Assembly (NCBI GenBank): GCA_000961585.1
Contig: LADN01000054.1
Location: forward strand, 1 to 64,000
Reading direction: 5' to 3'
Length of the DNA stretch: 64,000 bases
DNA from: Peptococcaceae bacterium BRH_c4a
Lineage (GTDB): Bacteria; Bacillota; Desulfotomaculia; Desulfotomaculales; Desulfocucumaceae
Positions within the stretch are counted from its first letter, which is position 1; each line of letters begins with the position of its first letter. Below the pieces are notes generated by a model that saw only the letters and a list, made by a program, of their open reading frames with translations, was not told where the DNA came from and searched no databases. This document shows positions 39,699-49,053 of the stretch, one piece after another. Position numbers and translations under genes: made by a program.

Positions 39699-40512
39699 AA
39701 TGCGTTTTGAATCGGCGGATCTGACTACCGCAAATATTGATAAGATAGCGGAGCTTTTCCCCGGAGTCGTTACTGAAGGAAAAGTAAATTTTGATCTGCT
39801 CCGTTCCCTGCTGGGCGATGAGGTGTATGGCGATGAAGCCTATGAATTTACCTGGGTGGGCAAAAGAACCGCCATTGCCGAGGCCGGAAGGCCTATTCGC
39901 AAGACGCTGCGCCCTTGCGTGGAAGAAAGCAAAAACTGGGACACCACCGAAAACCTTTACATAGAGGGCGATAACCTCGATGTGCTGAAGCTGTTGCAGG
40001 AGAGCTATCTCGGCAAGGTGAAGATGATTTACATAGATCCGCCATACAATACGGGCAATGATTTTGTTTACCGTGACAATTTCACGCAGGACAAAGACGA
40101 GTATGACGAAGAAGCGGGCGTATATGACGAGGATGGTGACCGCCTGTTCCGCAACACCGAAAGTAACGGGCGTTTTCATTCCGACTGGTGCAGCATGATG
40201 TATCCGCGCCTTGTGTTAGCGAGGAATTTGCTGCGGAATGCTGAATTAAAAGAACAAGGACGGCTAGAATTAGGTAATTCCGAATTACGCATTCCGAATT
40301 CCGAATTATTCACCCTCCACACCTACAACGACGGCGACCTTATCGCCTGCTTTGACCACCACATCAGTAACGAGGTGGTCAAGGAAATTGCCAAGCGCCA
40401 GCCTCTGCGCGCCGTGTTCAGGGACAGTGGCTTTACCAGCTCGCCCGAAAAAATCAATGTGGAGGAGATTTTTAAATTATTGACTCCGAACACGAGTGTG
40501 AGGGTGATCTGA
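39691..40512 (+). pseudogene. mod: Type III restriction methyltransferase (mod), middle deleted
   Basis: 273 codons against about 600 in a full Mod. The N-terminal half is good, including the DPPY catalytic motif (MIYIDPPYNTGNDFVYRDNF). After LVLARNLLR comes about 25 codons of simple sequence built from AATTCCGAATT units, then the authentic C-terminus (CFDHHISNEVVKEIAKRQPL to INVEEIFKLLTPNTSVRVI). The target-recognition and SAM-binding middle is gone, in frame. It cannot be an active methylase. Confidence 0.85.
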
Positions 40513-40513
40513 T

Positions 40514-41533
40514 ATGAAGCAGGAAGATAAAATCATTTTATATACGACAGCCAGCGGCAATGTAGCCGTATCGGTGCGCTTTGAAGACGAAAACTTTTGG
40601 ATTACGCAAAAAGCCATTGCAGAGCTGTTTGACGTACAAGTGCCGGCGATAACAAAACACTTGAAGAATATCTACGATGAGGAAGAATTGACTCGCGAAG
40701 CAACTGTTTCCAAAAAGGAAATAGTTCAAATAGAAGGCAGCCGCGAGGTTTCCCGACTGGTGGATTTCTATAATCTCGATGCGATTATTGCGGTTGGGTA
40801 CCGCATCAACTCAAAAAAAGCGATGCGTTTCCGCCAATGGGCGACCGAAACGCTGCATGAATACATCCAAAAGGGCTTTGTTTTGAACAACGAATTACTG
40901 AAGAACGGCAAACCTTTCGGCAAGGATTATTTTGACGAGTTGCTGGAGCGTATCCGTGAGATACGCTCCAGCGAACGGAGAGCCTACCAGAAGATTGCCG
41001 ATGTGTTTGAGCAATGTAGTTACGACTATGACAAAAACAGCAACCTGACACGAGAGTTTTATACCTTTGTGCAGAACAAGCTCCACTATGCCATAACCGG
41101 AAAGACCGCTGCCGAGCTGATTGCCGAGCGGGTCAGCCTTGGGCATCCCACAATGGGGCTCACCACATGGAAAGCGGCTCCGGACGGCAAAATTATAAAA
41201 CGAGATGTTGTTATCGCAAAAAACTATCTCAACGAAAAGGAGCTTTCTCGGTTGAACCGAATTGTGACCATGTTCATCGACTATGCTGAGTTAATGGCGG
41301 AGGATGAAGTGCCGATGAGCATGGCGGACTGGTTGCGCGAAACAGATAATTTCTTGCTGAATAACCGCCGGAAAGTCCTTGAAGGCAAAGGCACGGTTTC
41401 CCATGAGGATGCGGTTAAAAAGGCGGAAGATATATACGGGCAGTTCCGCATTCAGCAAGACAGGGATTATATTTCGCAATTCGATATAGAAATGTCAAAA
41501 TACTTAAAGGGCGAGGGAGGCAAAGACAAATGA
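40514..41533 (+). CDS. RhuM-family protein
   Basis: 339 residues, full length for RhuM (Salmonella pathogenicity-island name). KIILYTTASGNVAVSVRFED, FWITQKAIAELFDVQVPAIT KHLKNI, then YRINSKKAMRFRQWATETLHEYI, and the C-terminal Fic/Doc-like part (ELTAERVSLGHPTMGLTTW region, with HYAITGKTAAELIAERV). The biochemical role is unsettled. It sits between mod and res, and is the only large gene of the locus without damage. Confidence 0.85.
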   Translation: MKQEDKIILYTTASGNVAVSVRFEDENFWITQKAIAELFDVQVPAITKHLKNIYDEEELTREATVSKKEIVQIEGSREVSRLVDFYNLDAIIAVGYRINSKKAMRFRQWATETLHEYIQKGFVLNNELLKNGKPFGKDYFDELLERIREIRSSERRAYQKIADVFEQCSYDYDKNSNLTREFYTFVQNKLHYAITGKTAAELIAERVSLGHPTMGLTTWKAAPDGKIIKRDVVIAKNYLNEKELSRLNRIVTMFIDYAELMAEDEVPMSMADWLRETDNFLLNNRRKVLEGKGTVSHEDAVKKAEDIYGQFRIQQDRDYISQFDIEMSKYLKGEGGKDK

Positions 41534-42548
41534 AACTGCAATTCAAGCACCAGAAATTCCAGGCGGATGCGGCAAAGGCCGTGTGCGATGTGTTTGCCGG
41601 ACAGCCCTACCTCACGCCCAGCTATATGATGGACAAGGGTTATATAAAAAACGAACAGATAACCCTCTATGAAGCGGAACGCTTCACCGGGTTTGGCAAT
41701 TCCAGGCTTGTGCCGGAATTGAACGACGGGGTTATCCTCGAAAATATCAACAAAATTCAGCGCAGCAACCAGATTGAGCCTTCCAGGCAATTGGAGGGGC
41801 GGTATAACCTGACCGTGGAAAATGAAGTGGCGGTCTATGTTAAGCTGCCGAACGGCTTTTTCATCGTTAAGGAAAGTATATGCCATATTAAAGTATTAAA
41901 GTACTAAATCGCCAAAGCATTTTTATGTAGCCCAGAGTTTTTCTGGGGTCGCTCCGGGGTCACTTGAGGGTCGCTGCATTGTCGCTAATGGGTAGGTGGA
42001 GCGATTTAAGTCCGGCCTGCATAACCTCCTGCTGCAACTGTCTCTAAACTCGGTCGCCAACGGAATGCCGACCGCCTCCAACGCCGCGTCCTTGCGTCGA
42101 TTCCGGCTTCCGGCTGCGTCCTGCAGCCGGCTCGGCATTCCGTAGGCTCGGTCGTTAAGAGACAGTAGCATCCTCCGGTACATTCCGCACGGACTTAAAT
42201 CACTCCCCCTCACTGCATGTCGCTTGAGGGTCACGCTTGCTTTTTCTGGCTTCTGGCTTCTGGCTTCCGCCGTCTACAAGACGGCAACGCCCGTCAGGGC
42301 GTTTTTTCATCAGCACGCCGGTCGGAAAATATAACCCCGACTGGGCGATAGCTTTTCACGAGGGCAAGGTGAAGCACATCTACTTCGTTGCCGAGACAAA
42401 AGGCTCCATGTCCACCATGCAGCTGCGTATGGTCGAGGAAGCAAAAATTCATTGCGCCCGTGAGCATTTTAAGGCCATCAGCACAGATTCTGTAGTGTAT
42501 GACGTAGTGGACAGTTATGCGGCCTTATTGGATAAGGTAATGAGTTGA
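41530..42548 (+). pseudogene. res: Type III restriction helicase/nuclease (res), middle deleted and split
   Basis: N-terminus (41530-41820): MKLQFKHQKFQADAAKAVCD ... EPSRQLEGRYNLTVE, the standard start just before the P-loop. The frame then jumps to NEVAVYVKLPNGFF near the end of Res, so the helicase core is lost in frame. At 41866 a structured repeat (copy B) is inserted, and the last part resumes at about 42303: [34 protein letters not shown]. Both the deletion and the insertion kill the gene. Confidence 0.88.
41866..42302 (-). mobile_element. Structured mobile repeat, copy B (inserted in res)
   Basis: Flanked by the 9-base duplication TTTTTCATC (41857-41865 and 42303-42311), which is codon-for-codon the interrupted res sequence. 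Orientation is opposite to copy A. Matching stems: CTGTCTCT/AGAGACAG (42038-42045 with 42158-42165) and CGGAATGCCGA/TCGGCATTCCG (42061-42071 with 42132-42142), each differing from copy A by a paired change that keeps base pairing. Also the CCGGCTGC/GCAGCCGG hairpin. Confidence 0.85.
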
Positions 42549-42726
42549 TTTACTGCATGGACTATTGGTATTGTTGGGTAGCGGCATCCTTGGCTGCTTC
42601 GAATTTGATTTTTTCCTGAATATCGACACAAAATTAGGCGCTGCTTTCGGCTATATAAAAAGCCCGGATACGAATTACGTTTTATTAGGATGCGGAATTG
42701 TTCTCATTGGACATGCTTGATGTGCA
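42549..42726 (+). other. Remnant after res
   Basis: A broken frame reading LLGSGILGCFEFDFFLNIDT and later NYVLLGCGIVLIGHA suggests the tail of a small membrane protein. No start codon with ribosome site. Not recognised. Confidence 0.25.
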
Positions 42727-42766
42727 AAAGATAGGCACTATCCCTTGCGGGACAGTGCCTATCTTT
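42727..42766. terminator. Bidirectional terminator after the nuo operon
   Basis: AAAGATAGGCACT (42727-42739) pairs exactly with AGTGCCTATCTTT (42754-42766), with T runs on both sides. Confidence 0.85.
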
Positions 42767-42807
42767 TCGCTTTTCCGTATCGGTTCGGGGTATGGTTCGT
42801 CTGGTAT

Positions 42808-44256
42808 TTAATGGGTAATGAAGAACGAGTGGGCGGCTGTGTTTACCACCTCCGCCAAGGGCCCCGGGTATATGCCCAGGAACAGTGTGACCGCCATGGC
42901 CAGCACCAGGGTAATGGTGACCGGGCCGCTGACGGTTAGGGGAGATTTGTCGACGGGTTCATCCCTGTACATTACCAGAGCCACCCTCAGGTAGTAATAA
43001 ACCGACACCATGCTCATCACCAGGCCGATGAAAACCAGCCACAGGTAGTCGTCAACTATGGTGGCGAACAGGTAGAATTTGCCCACGAAGCCGGCCAAGG
43101 GCGGTATGCCGGCCATGGAAAGCATGGCCACCAACATAACCGCCGCCATCAGCGGAGAACGCTGGGCCAGTCCTTTATAGTCCTTTATTTCATCGCTGCC
43201 GGTGGCATTGTAGAAGTAGGCGGCTACCGTAAAGGCGCCCACCGTGGCGAAGACATAGAGGAACCCGTAGAACATGATACCCTTGATTCCGGCCTCGGAA
43301 GCCGCCACCAGTCCCACCAGGATGTATCCGGCCTGGGCAATGCTGGAGTATGCCAAAAGCCTCTTGATGTTGGTCTGGGGTATGGCTGCCAGGTTGCCCA
43401 CTATAATGGTGACCGCCGCCAGGAGGGCCAAAACCATCTCCCAGTTTAGCTGTATTCCCGGCATTCCCAGCATGAAGATCCTGACCAGAACCGCAAAGGA
43501 CGCGGCCTTGGATCCCACTGCCAGGAAAGCTGTGACCGGTGTGGGCGCCCCCTCGTAAATATCAGGTGACCACATGTGGAAGGGAACTGCGGAAATCTTG
43601 AATCCAAGCCCTGCCACCAGCATAACCAGACCCAGCATCAGCAGAGGGAGAGATTCCTTCAGAGCCAGCACCTTACCCACTTCCGAGATAACCACCGTTC
43701 CGGTGAGTCCGTAAATCAGGCTTAAGCCGTAAAGCAGCACGGCAGAAGACATTCCTGCCAGCAGAACGTATTTCATCCCCGCTTCCAGGGACTTGGACTC
43801 GGTGCGGCGGAAGCATACCAGGATGATAAAGGCTATGGTCATGAGCTCCAGGCCCAGGTACAGGGTCATGAAGTCACCGGCCGAGGCCATCACCATCATT
43901 CCCAGGGTGGCAAACAGCACCAGGCTGTAATACTCGCTCTGCCCGCCCAGGTGTTTGTCCACGTACCTCATTGATCCCAGCACCACCATAAAGGCGGCTG
44001 ACAGGAATGTTATTTTGAAGAACTGGGCGTACTGGTCGACGATGTACAGACCCCCGTACAGGTTGCCCTGCTTGCCCCAGCCCATCAATACCAGACCCAT
44101 AACCCCCAGTATCGAAAGGGCGGTGAACCAGCCCAGGCCGTGACGGGACTCCCTGGGAACAATCAGCCCCATTATAAGCACCATCAACCCCAGTACCGCC
44201 ATGGCGATTTCAGGAACTATAAGCGTAAAATCCGGCAACTGCATCTGCATTTGCAT
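42808..44256 (-). CDS. nuoN: Complex I subunit NuoN
   Basis: 482 residues, antiporter-type membrane subunit with about 14 helices. MVLIMGLIVPRES, the conserved Lys-bearing helices (for example LEAGMKYVLLAGMSSAV, INGAFFS-like PFHMWSPDIYEGAPTPVTAFL). Proton translocation in the membrane arm. Its start follows the nuoM stop without a gap; last gene of the operon. Confidence 0.93.
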   Translation of the reverse strand: MQMQMQLPDFTLIVPEIAMAVLGLMVLIMGLIVPRESRHGLGWFTALSILGVMGLVLMGWGKQGNLYGGLYIVDQYAQFFKITFLSAAFMVVLGSMRYVDKHLGGQSEYYSLVLFATLGMMVMASAGDFMTLYLGLELMTIAFIILVCFRRTESKSLEAGMKYVLLAGMSSAVLLYGLSLIYGLTGTVVISEVGKVLALKESLPLLMLGLVMLVAGLGFKISAVPFHMWSPDIYEGAPTPVTAFLAVGSKAASFAVLVRIFMLGMPGIQLNWEMVLALLAAVTIIVGNLAAIPQTNIKRLLAYSSIAQAGYILVGLVAASEAGIKGIMFYGFLYVFATVGAFTVAAYFYNATGSDEIKDYKGLAQRSPLMAAVMLVAMLSMAGIPPLAGFVGKFYLFATIVDDYLWLVFIGLVMSMVSVYYYLRVALVMYRDEPVDKSPLTVSGPVTITLVLAMAVTLFLGIYPGPLAEVVNTAAHSFFITH

Positions 44257-45774
44257 TTATAACACACCCCCTATCTTCAGGGCGCCTTCAATGTGTGTCA
44301 TGAGCTTGGTGGCGCCGCTGTTGATCATGTCAAACAACAGGGAGGGCATCAGTCCGCCAACCACCAGAACCGTTCCCAACACCACAAGGGGTACCATCTC
44401 CGGTCCGTGTATATCCTCCAGGTGGCCGTATTCCGGCCTGGGGGGGCCAAACAGGGTATTTGCCCCGGCCCTCAGAACATACAGGGCGGTGATGATGATG
44501 CCGGCGATACCTACGACAGCCAGGCCGCCGTACACCTGGAAGGCCGCCACAAAGATGGTGAACTCAGGAATAAAGGTGACCAGGCCGGGGAGGCCCAGAG
44601 AAGCCATGGCGGCCAGCATGAAGGCCACCGCCAGCCTGGGTGTCTGCCGGGCCAGTCCGCCCATGTCCGGAATCCAGCGGGTATGGGTTTTTTCGTAAAT
44701 AAAACCAATGGTTGAGAAGAACAGGGCCGCCATTACGCCGTGGGCGAACATGTTGGCCACCGCTCCGTTGATGCCTATGACGTTTAAGGACCCTATGGCC
44801 AGCATCACATAACCCATGTGCGACACCGAGGAGTATCCCACAACATATTTAAGGTCTTTCTGGGCCAGGGCTGCGAAGGCCGCATAGGTCACACCGGCAA
44901 CCCCCAGCACCGCCATGTAGGGCGCCCAGAACTTTGCCCCCAGGGGCAGGAAGAACAGAGCTATTTTCACCAGCCCGTACCCTCCTATTTTCTTCAAAAC
45001 GCCGGCGTGGATCATTGACACCGCCGTGGGCGCCCCGGCGTAACCGTCGGGCGACCAGGAGTGGAAGGGCCACATGGAAATCAGCGATCCGAATCCGAAG
45101 AGCATCAGGCCGAAAAGCCATATCTGGTCAAAGGAGCTTAGTTTTATGCCGGCCTCGGCCAGCCTGGTGAAGCTCATATCCGGCTGTCCCAGAATGGCCG
45201 TTGATTTTACAAACAGGGCGATGACACCCACCAGCAGGAAGGCCGACCCTATCAAAAGGTAGATGGTCAGCTTCATACCGGCGTATTCCTTGGTCACCCG
45301 CTTGGAGCTGCCCCATATGACCACCATGATGTAGATGGGGATTACCACTACTTCGTAGAACAGCAGGAAGATAAACAGGTCGTGGGCCATAAAGGTGCCC
45401 ATGACACCGGTTATCAGCAGGCAGAGCAGTATGAAAAACTCCCGGGGGCGGCTGTTCACGTTCCAGGAGGCGAATACCGCCGAAAACCCTATGAGGTTGG
45501 TGAGCAGCAGCATGGGCAGGCTAATGCCGTCCACCGCCATAAAGTAGGTTACTCCCAGGTCTTTGATCCAGGGGATCCGCTCCACAAACTGGAGGCCTCC
45601 CAGGTTCTGGTCGTATGCGAAATACACGTACAGGGAAAGCGCCATGGATATGAAGGTGCCCACGGCAGCCAGACATTTGATCAGCTTGCCCTCATCCCTG
45701 GGGATGAAGATCATGAACAGCGCTGCCGCTACGGGCGCCAGAAGTATTGCCGTTAGAAAAGGAAAGCCGCTCAT
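44257..45774 (-). CDS. nuoM: Complex I subunit NuoM
   Basis: 505 residues, antiporter-type. Conserved stretch FLLFYEVVVIPIYIMVV carries the essential Glu, and PFHSWSPDGYAGAPTAVSMI HAGVLKKIGGYGL the Lys. Overlaps the nuoL stop by 1 base (TAATG). Confidence 0.93.
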   Translation of the reverse strand: MSGFPFLTAILLAPVAAALFMIFIPRDEGKLIKCLAAVGTFISMALSLYVYFAYDQNLGGLQFVERIPWIKDLGVTYFMAVDGISLPMLLLTNLIGFSAVFASWNVNSRPREFFILLCLLITGVMGTFMAHDLFIFLLFYEVVVIPIYIMVVIWGSSKRVTKEYAGMKLTIYLLIGSAFLLVGVIALFVKSTAILGQPDMSFTRLAEAGIKLSSFDQIWLFGLMLFGFGSLISMWPFHSWSPDGYAGAPTAVSMIHAGVLKKIGGYGLVKIALFFLPLGAKFWAPYMAVLGVAGVTYAAFAALAQKDLKYVVGYSSVSHMGYVMLAIGSLNVIGINGAVANMFAHGVMAALFFSTIGFIYEKTHTRWIPDMGGLARQTPRLAVAFMLAAMASLGLPGLVTFIPEFTIFVAAFQVYGGLAVVGIAGIIITALYVLRAGANTLFGPPRPEYGHLEDIHGPEMVPLVVLGTVLVVGGLMPSLLFDMINSGATKLMTHIEGALKIGGVL

Positions 45775-47696
45775 TACTTAGCACCTCCCGTCACCAGGCC
45801 GAATGCAGCGGAGGTTTCGGTAAAGGCCAGGGCAACGGCCAGGGCCAGAACACCCAGGAAGAACACCAGGGCGTAGTTCTGCAGCCGGCCGGTCTGGGTA
45901 ATCCTCAACCCCTCACCGGAGAGTCTGGTAAACGCTGCGATACCATTGATGATGATCCCGTCCACCACGTAGATGTCAAACAGGTAGAACAGCTTTGCCG
46001 ACCCGTCCACGATGGTGTGGTTGAACCAAAGGTAAATCTCGTCAATGTAGTACTTGTTGTATGACAGGTTGTGGAAAAACTTGTACTTTTCCGCCATGGC
46101 ATGGGCCCTGGCCTTTGTCTTGTCGGCTACATACAGGGTGTAGGCCAGGTAGATACCGGCAAAGCCCAGCACCACCGAACCAATCATAATCAGCCAGTTA
46201 ACATGACCCTCATGCGGGTGGCCGAAGTAAATCCACTGGGCCCACATGTTGTTCACGGGGGTTCCCACCAGTCCGCCTACCGCGGCCAGAATGGCCAGCA
46301 CCACCAGAGGCATGGTCATATTCCAGGGAGACTCGTGGGGATGATTTTCCGGCTTTTCGTCCCCCATAAAGGCCAGGAAGAACAGCCTCCACATGTAAAA
46401 GGCGGTCATGAAGGCGGTTAGGGCGGCCATGGTGAAGAGCACGTAGTGTCCACTGTCAAAGACCGCCAGAAGTATCTCATCCTTGCTCCAGAATCCGGCG
46501 AAGGGCGGTATCCCGGCGATGGCCAGGCAGCCCGCCATGAAGGTATAGCCGGTAATGGGCATTTTCTTTAAAAGGCCTCCCATTTCCCATACATCAGCCT
46601 TGTGGTGCAGAGCATGCAGCACTGAGCCGGCGCCAAGGAACATCAGGGCCTTGAAAAAGGCGTGGGTCCAGAGGTGGAACATGGAGGCGGTCAGGCTTCC
46701 AACACCCAGGGCCAGCATCATGTAACCCAGCTGGCTGACGGTGGAGTAGGCCAGTATCCTCTTGATCTCATTCTGGGTTATGGCTATGGAAGCCGCAAAC
46801 AGGGCCGTAAAGGCGCCGGTGACGGCCACCAGCTCCATGGCTGTTGGCACCTTGTCGAACATGAAGATCATCCTGCCCACCAGGTAAACCCCGGCCACCA
46901 CCATGGTGGCCGCATGGATCAGGGCGCTGACCGGCGTGGGGCCCTCCATGGCGTCCGGAAGCCACACATGCAGCGGGAACTGACCGGATTTGCCGATGGG
47001 GCCGATGAATACCAGCACCGCTATCAGGGTCATCATGCCCATGGTGGTGTACTGCTCAAAATGATTTATCTTCTCGGCCAGCTCGGTAAGGTTCAGGGTG
47101 CCGAAGACAATCTGCAGGGAAAGTATGCCCAGCAGCAGTCCGAAATCGGCCACCCGGCAGGTAACGAAGGCCTTTTTGGCGGCCTCCCGGGCCGAGATTT
47201 TATGGGTGTAAAAACCGATTAGCAGGTAAGAGCACAGTCCCACCAGCTCCCAGGCCACGAACATCTGCAGCAGGTTGCTGGAGATGACCAGCAGCAGCAT
47301 GGATGAACCGAACAGGGAAAGGTAAGAGAAGAACACCGAGTATCCGGGGTCCCCTTTCATATAACCGGTCGCATAAATAAAAATCAGCGACGCCACCAGT
47401 GTCACCATGAACATCATCATGGCCGAGGTGGGGTCAAGCTGCACCCCCACGTCTATGTGCAGGCCGGGCATGGAGAACCAGCGGGTGGCATAGACCAGGG
47501 GCTTTTCTGCTATTGCATGATTGGTAAACACTCCGTAAGCGGCAAAGCTGGCAACTGCGCAGGCTAAAACCATGCCTGCCACCGTTACCAGGCCGCTTAA
47601 CTTAGGCCAGGGCTTCGTCAAAAATATGATTATAACGAAGGAGAGGGCGGGGAGGAGCGGCACCAGCCATGCATTATGCATCGCAAATTCTACCAT
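45774..47696 (-). CDS. nuoL: Complex I subunit NuoL
   Basis: 640 residues, the largest antiporter-type subunit. MFVAWELVGLCSYLLIGFY (essential Glu), GKSGQFPLHVWLPDAMEGPT PVSALIHAATMVVAGVYLV (Lys), and the long lateral helix with extra C-terminal segment (SYNKYYIDEIYLWFNHTIV). Gap of 33 bases to nuoK. Confidence 0.93.
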   Translation of the reverse strand: MVEFAMHNAWLVPLLPALSFVIIIFLTKPWPKLSGLVTVAGMVLACAVASFAAYGVFTNHAIAEKPLVYATRWFSMPGLHIDVGVQLDPTSAMMMFMVTLVASLIFIYATGYMKGDPGYSVFFSYLSLFGSSMLLLVISSNLLQMFVAWELVGLCSYLLIGFYTHKISAREAAKKAFVTCRVADFGLLLGILSLQIVFGTLNLTELAEKINHFEQYTTMGMMTLIAVLVFIGPIGKSGQFPLHVWLPDAMEGPTPVSALIHAATMVVAGVYLVGRMIFMFDKVPTAMELVAVTGAFTALFAASIAITQNEIKRILAYSTVSQLGYMMLALGVGSLTASMFHLWTHAFFKALMFLGAGSVLHALHHKADVWEMGGLLKKMPITGYTFMAGCLAIAGIPPFAGFWSKDEILLAVFDSGHYVLFTMAALTAFMTAFYMWRLFFLAFMGDEKPENHPHESPWNMTMPLVVLAILAAVGGLVGTPVNNMWAQWIYFGHPHEGHVNWLIMIGSVVLGFAGIYLAYTLYVADKTKARAHAMAEKYKFFHNLSYNKYYIDEIYLWFNHTIVDGSAKLFYLFDIYVVDGIIINGIAAFTRLSGEGLRITQTGRLQNYALVFFLGVLALAVALAFTETSAAFGLVTGGAK

Positions 47697-47729
47697 CTCA
47701 GATCAGCACCTACCTTAAATTCCAAAGTT

Positions 47730-48050
47730 CTACCATTTAAGCCAGTCGAAGTCATCCAGGTTCACCGACAGCTTGTTCCGGTAGATGGCAATGATAATGG
47801 CCAGTCCAACCCCTACCTCGGCCGCGGCAACTGTTATCACGAAAATGGCGAATATCTGGCCGATAAAATCGCCGGGGGTCATATACTTGTTAAAGGCCAG
47901 CAGGTTTATATTGATGGCGTTGAGCATCAGCTCAATACAGATTAACACCGCTATGGCGTTTCTCTTGGCCAGCACCCCAAACAGCCCTATGCCGAAAAGG
48001 ATTGCCGACAGTATCAGGTAGTGATACAGGCTAACTGTCAGAGTCAGCAT
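47730..48050 (-). CDS. nuoK: Complex I subunit NuoK
   Basis: 106 residues, three helices; Glu in VLICIELMLNAININLLAF and Glu in TVAAAEVGVGLAIIIAIYR, as in all NuoK. Start ATG 48050 has GGAGGTG 6 bases upstream, inside the nuoJ gene end. Confidence 0.92.
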   Translation of the reverse strand: MLTLTVSLYHYLILSAILFGIGLFGVLAKRNAIAVLICIELMLNAININLLAFNKYMTPGDFIGQIFAIFVITVAAAEVGVGLAIIIAIYRNKLSVNLDDFDWLKW

Positions 48051-48570
48051 CGGCCTTCACCTCCTTGGCTAGGAAAACTGCGCCCACCAGAGCCACCAGC
48101 AGCAGCAGGGCGGCCACCTCAAAAGGTATTACATACTTGCTTAACAGCAGCGTGGCGATATTCCCTACGGTATCGGCGGGTACCGGGGCCGGGCTTGTCA
48201 CGCTTCCGACCTTGAAGGACAAAAAGCCGCTCAGCATGATAACCAGAGCCGTTACTCCGGCGGCTGCCACCGTCTGGCCGTTGAAGAGGTTTGTTTCACC
48301 CATGTCCCTGCGGCGGATCAGCATTATACCGAAAACCACCATGATACATACCGCCCCGGCGTAAACCATCACCTGAACGGCCGCAATAAAGTCCGCGTTC
48401 AGTGTGAGGAAGACCCCCGCCAGGGATACAAAGCACACAGCCAGCCATAAAACTGAGTGCACTATGTTCCTGACGAAAACCACCAGCAGGGCTGATATAA
48501 CCACCACTGCGGCCAGGGTATGGAAAGCCGCCGCCACGTAGCTAATACTGTTTAAAAATCCCATTATCAT
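48031..48570 (-). CDS. nuoJ: Complex I subunit NuoJ
   Basis: About 179 residues, five helices; LNADFIAAVQVMVYAGAVCIMVVFGIML is the NuoJ signature. ATG 48570 is chosen because AGGAGGG lies about 10 bases upstream; TTG 48579 is possible. Overlaps nuoK by 20 bases. Confidence 0.9.
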   Translation of the reverse strand: MIMGFLNSISYVAAAFHTLAAVVVISALLVVFVRNIVHSVLWLAVCFVSLAGVFLTLNADFIAAVQVMVYAGAVCIMVVFGIMLIRRRDMGETNLFNGQTVAAAGVTALVIMLSGFLSFKVGSVTSPAPVPADTVGNIATLLLSKYVIPFEVAALLLLVALVGAVFLAKEVKADADSDS

Positions 48571-48575
48571 CTGCC

Positions 48576-49049
48576 TCAACCCTCCTTGACGGGAGCCTGG
48601 CCGGCCGCCGCCTCTACCTTGACGGTTTTTGCCGGAGTCTCCTCCTTAGGGGCTTCTTCCGCGGCTTCCGGCGCCGGGCGGTCCACCAGCGATAGACGGA
48701 CCCAACTGCGCCGGTACTGGTTCATATCAAGAACATTGGTAAATTTAAGGGCGTCCTTGTTGCACGACTCCACGCACAGACCACAGAAAAGGCAGTACTC
48801 TATGCGCATCACGTACTTTGTGAGAAACTGCTTCTTGTCGACCTTTTCTTTCTCCATCTCGATAACCTTGTTGGGGCACGCATTGGCGCACAGCCCGCAG
48901 GCTATACACTTTTCCACGTCCAGTTCAAACCGGCCGTGAAAGCGGGGAAACATCTCAATTTTTTCATACGGATATTTAACCGTATGCTTCTTATCCAGCA
49001 ACCGTCCCCAGGTTATCTGAAGACCTTTGATCAGTCCTTGTCCGAACAT
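48576..49049 (-). CDS. nuoI: Complex I subunit NuoI (2 x [4Fe-4S])
   Basis: 157 residues. Two ferredoxin motifs: CIACGLCANACPNK and CLFCGLCVESCNKDAL, binding the N6a and N6b clusters. The C-terminal 40 residues are an Ala/Glu/Pro-rich tail (EAAEEAPKEETPAKTVKVEA) not found in most NuoI. Four bases between nuoH and nuoI. Confidence 0.93.
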   Translation of the reverse strand: MFGQGLIKGLQITWGRLLDKKHTVKYPYEKIEMFPRFHGRFELDVEKCIACGLCANACPNKVIEMEKEKVDKKQFLTKYVMRIEYCLFCGLCVESCNKDALKFTNVLDMNQYRRSWVRLSLVDRPAPEAAEEAPKEETPAKTVKVEAAAGQAPVKEG

Positions 49050-49053
49050 ATAA

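Noticed and set aside
40514-41533. RhuM gene as a remnant like its neighbours
   Set aside because: The frame is complete, has the normal family length, and starts one base after the mod stop with an intact C-terminus, so there is no sign of damage.
43274-47222. Several plus-strand frames of 90-190 codons inside nuoN, nuoM and nuoL
   Set aside because: All are opposite strongly conserved membrane genes, and the compositions (His/Gly/Gln-rich) are those of antisense frames.
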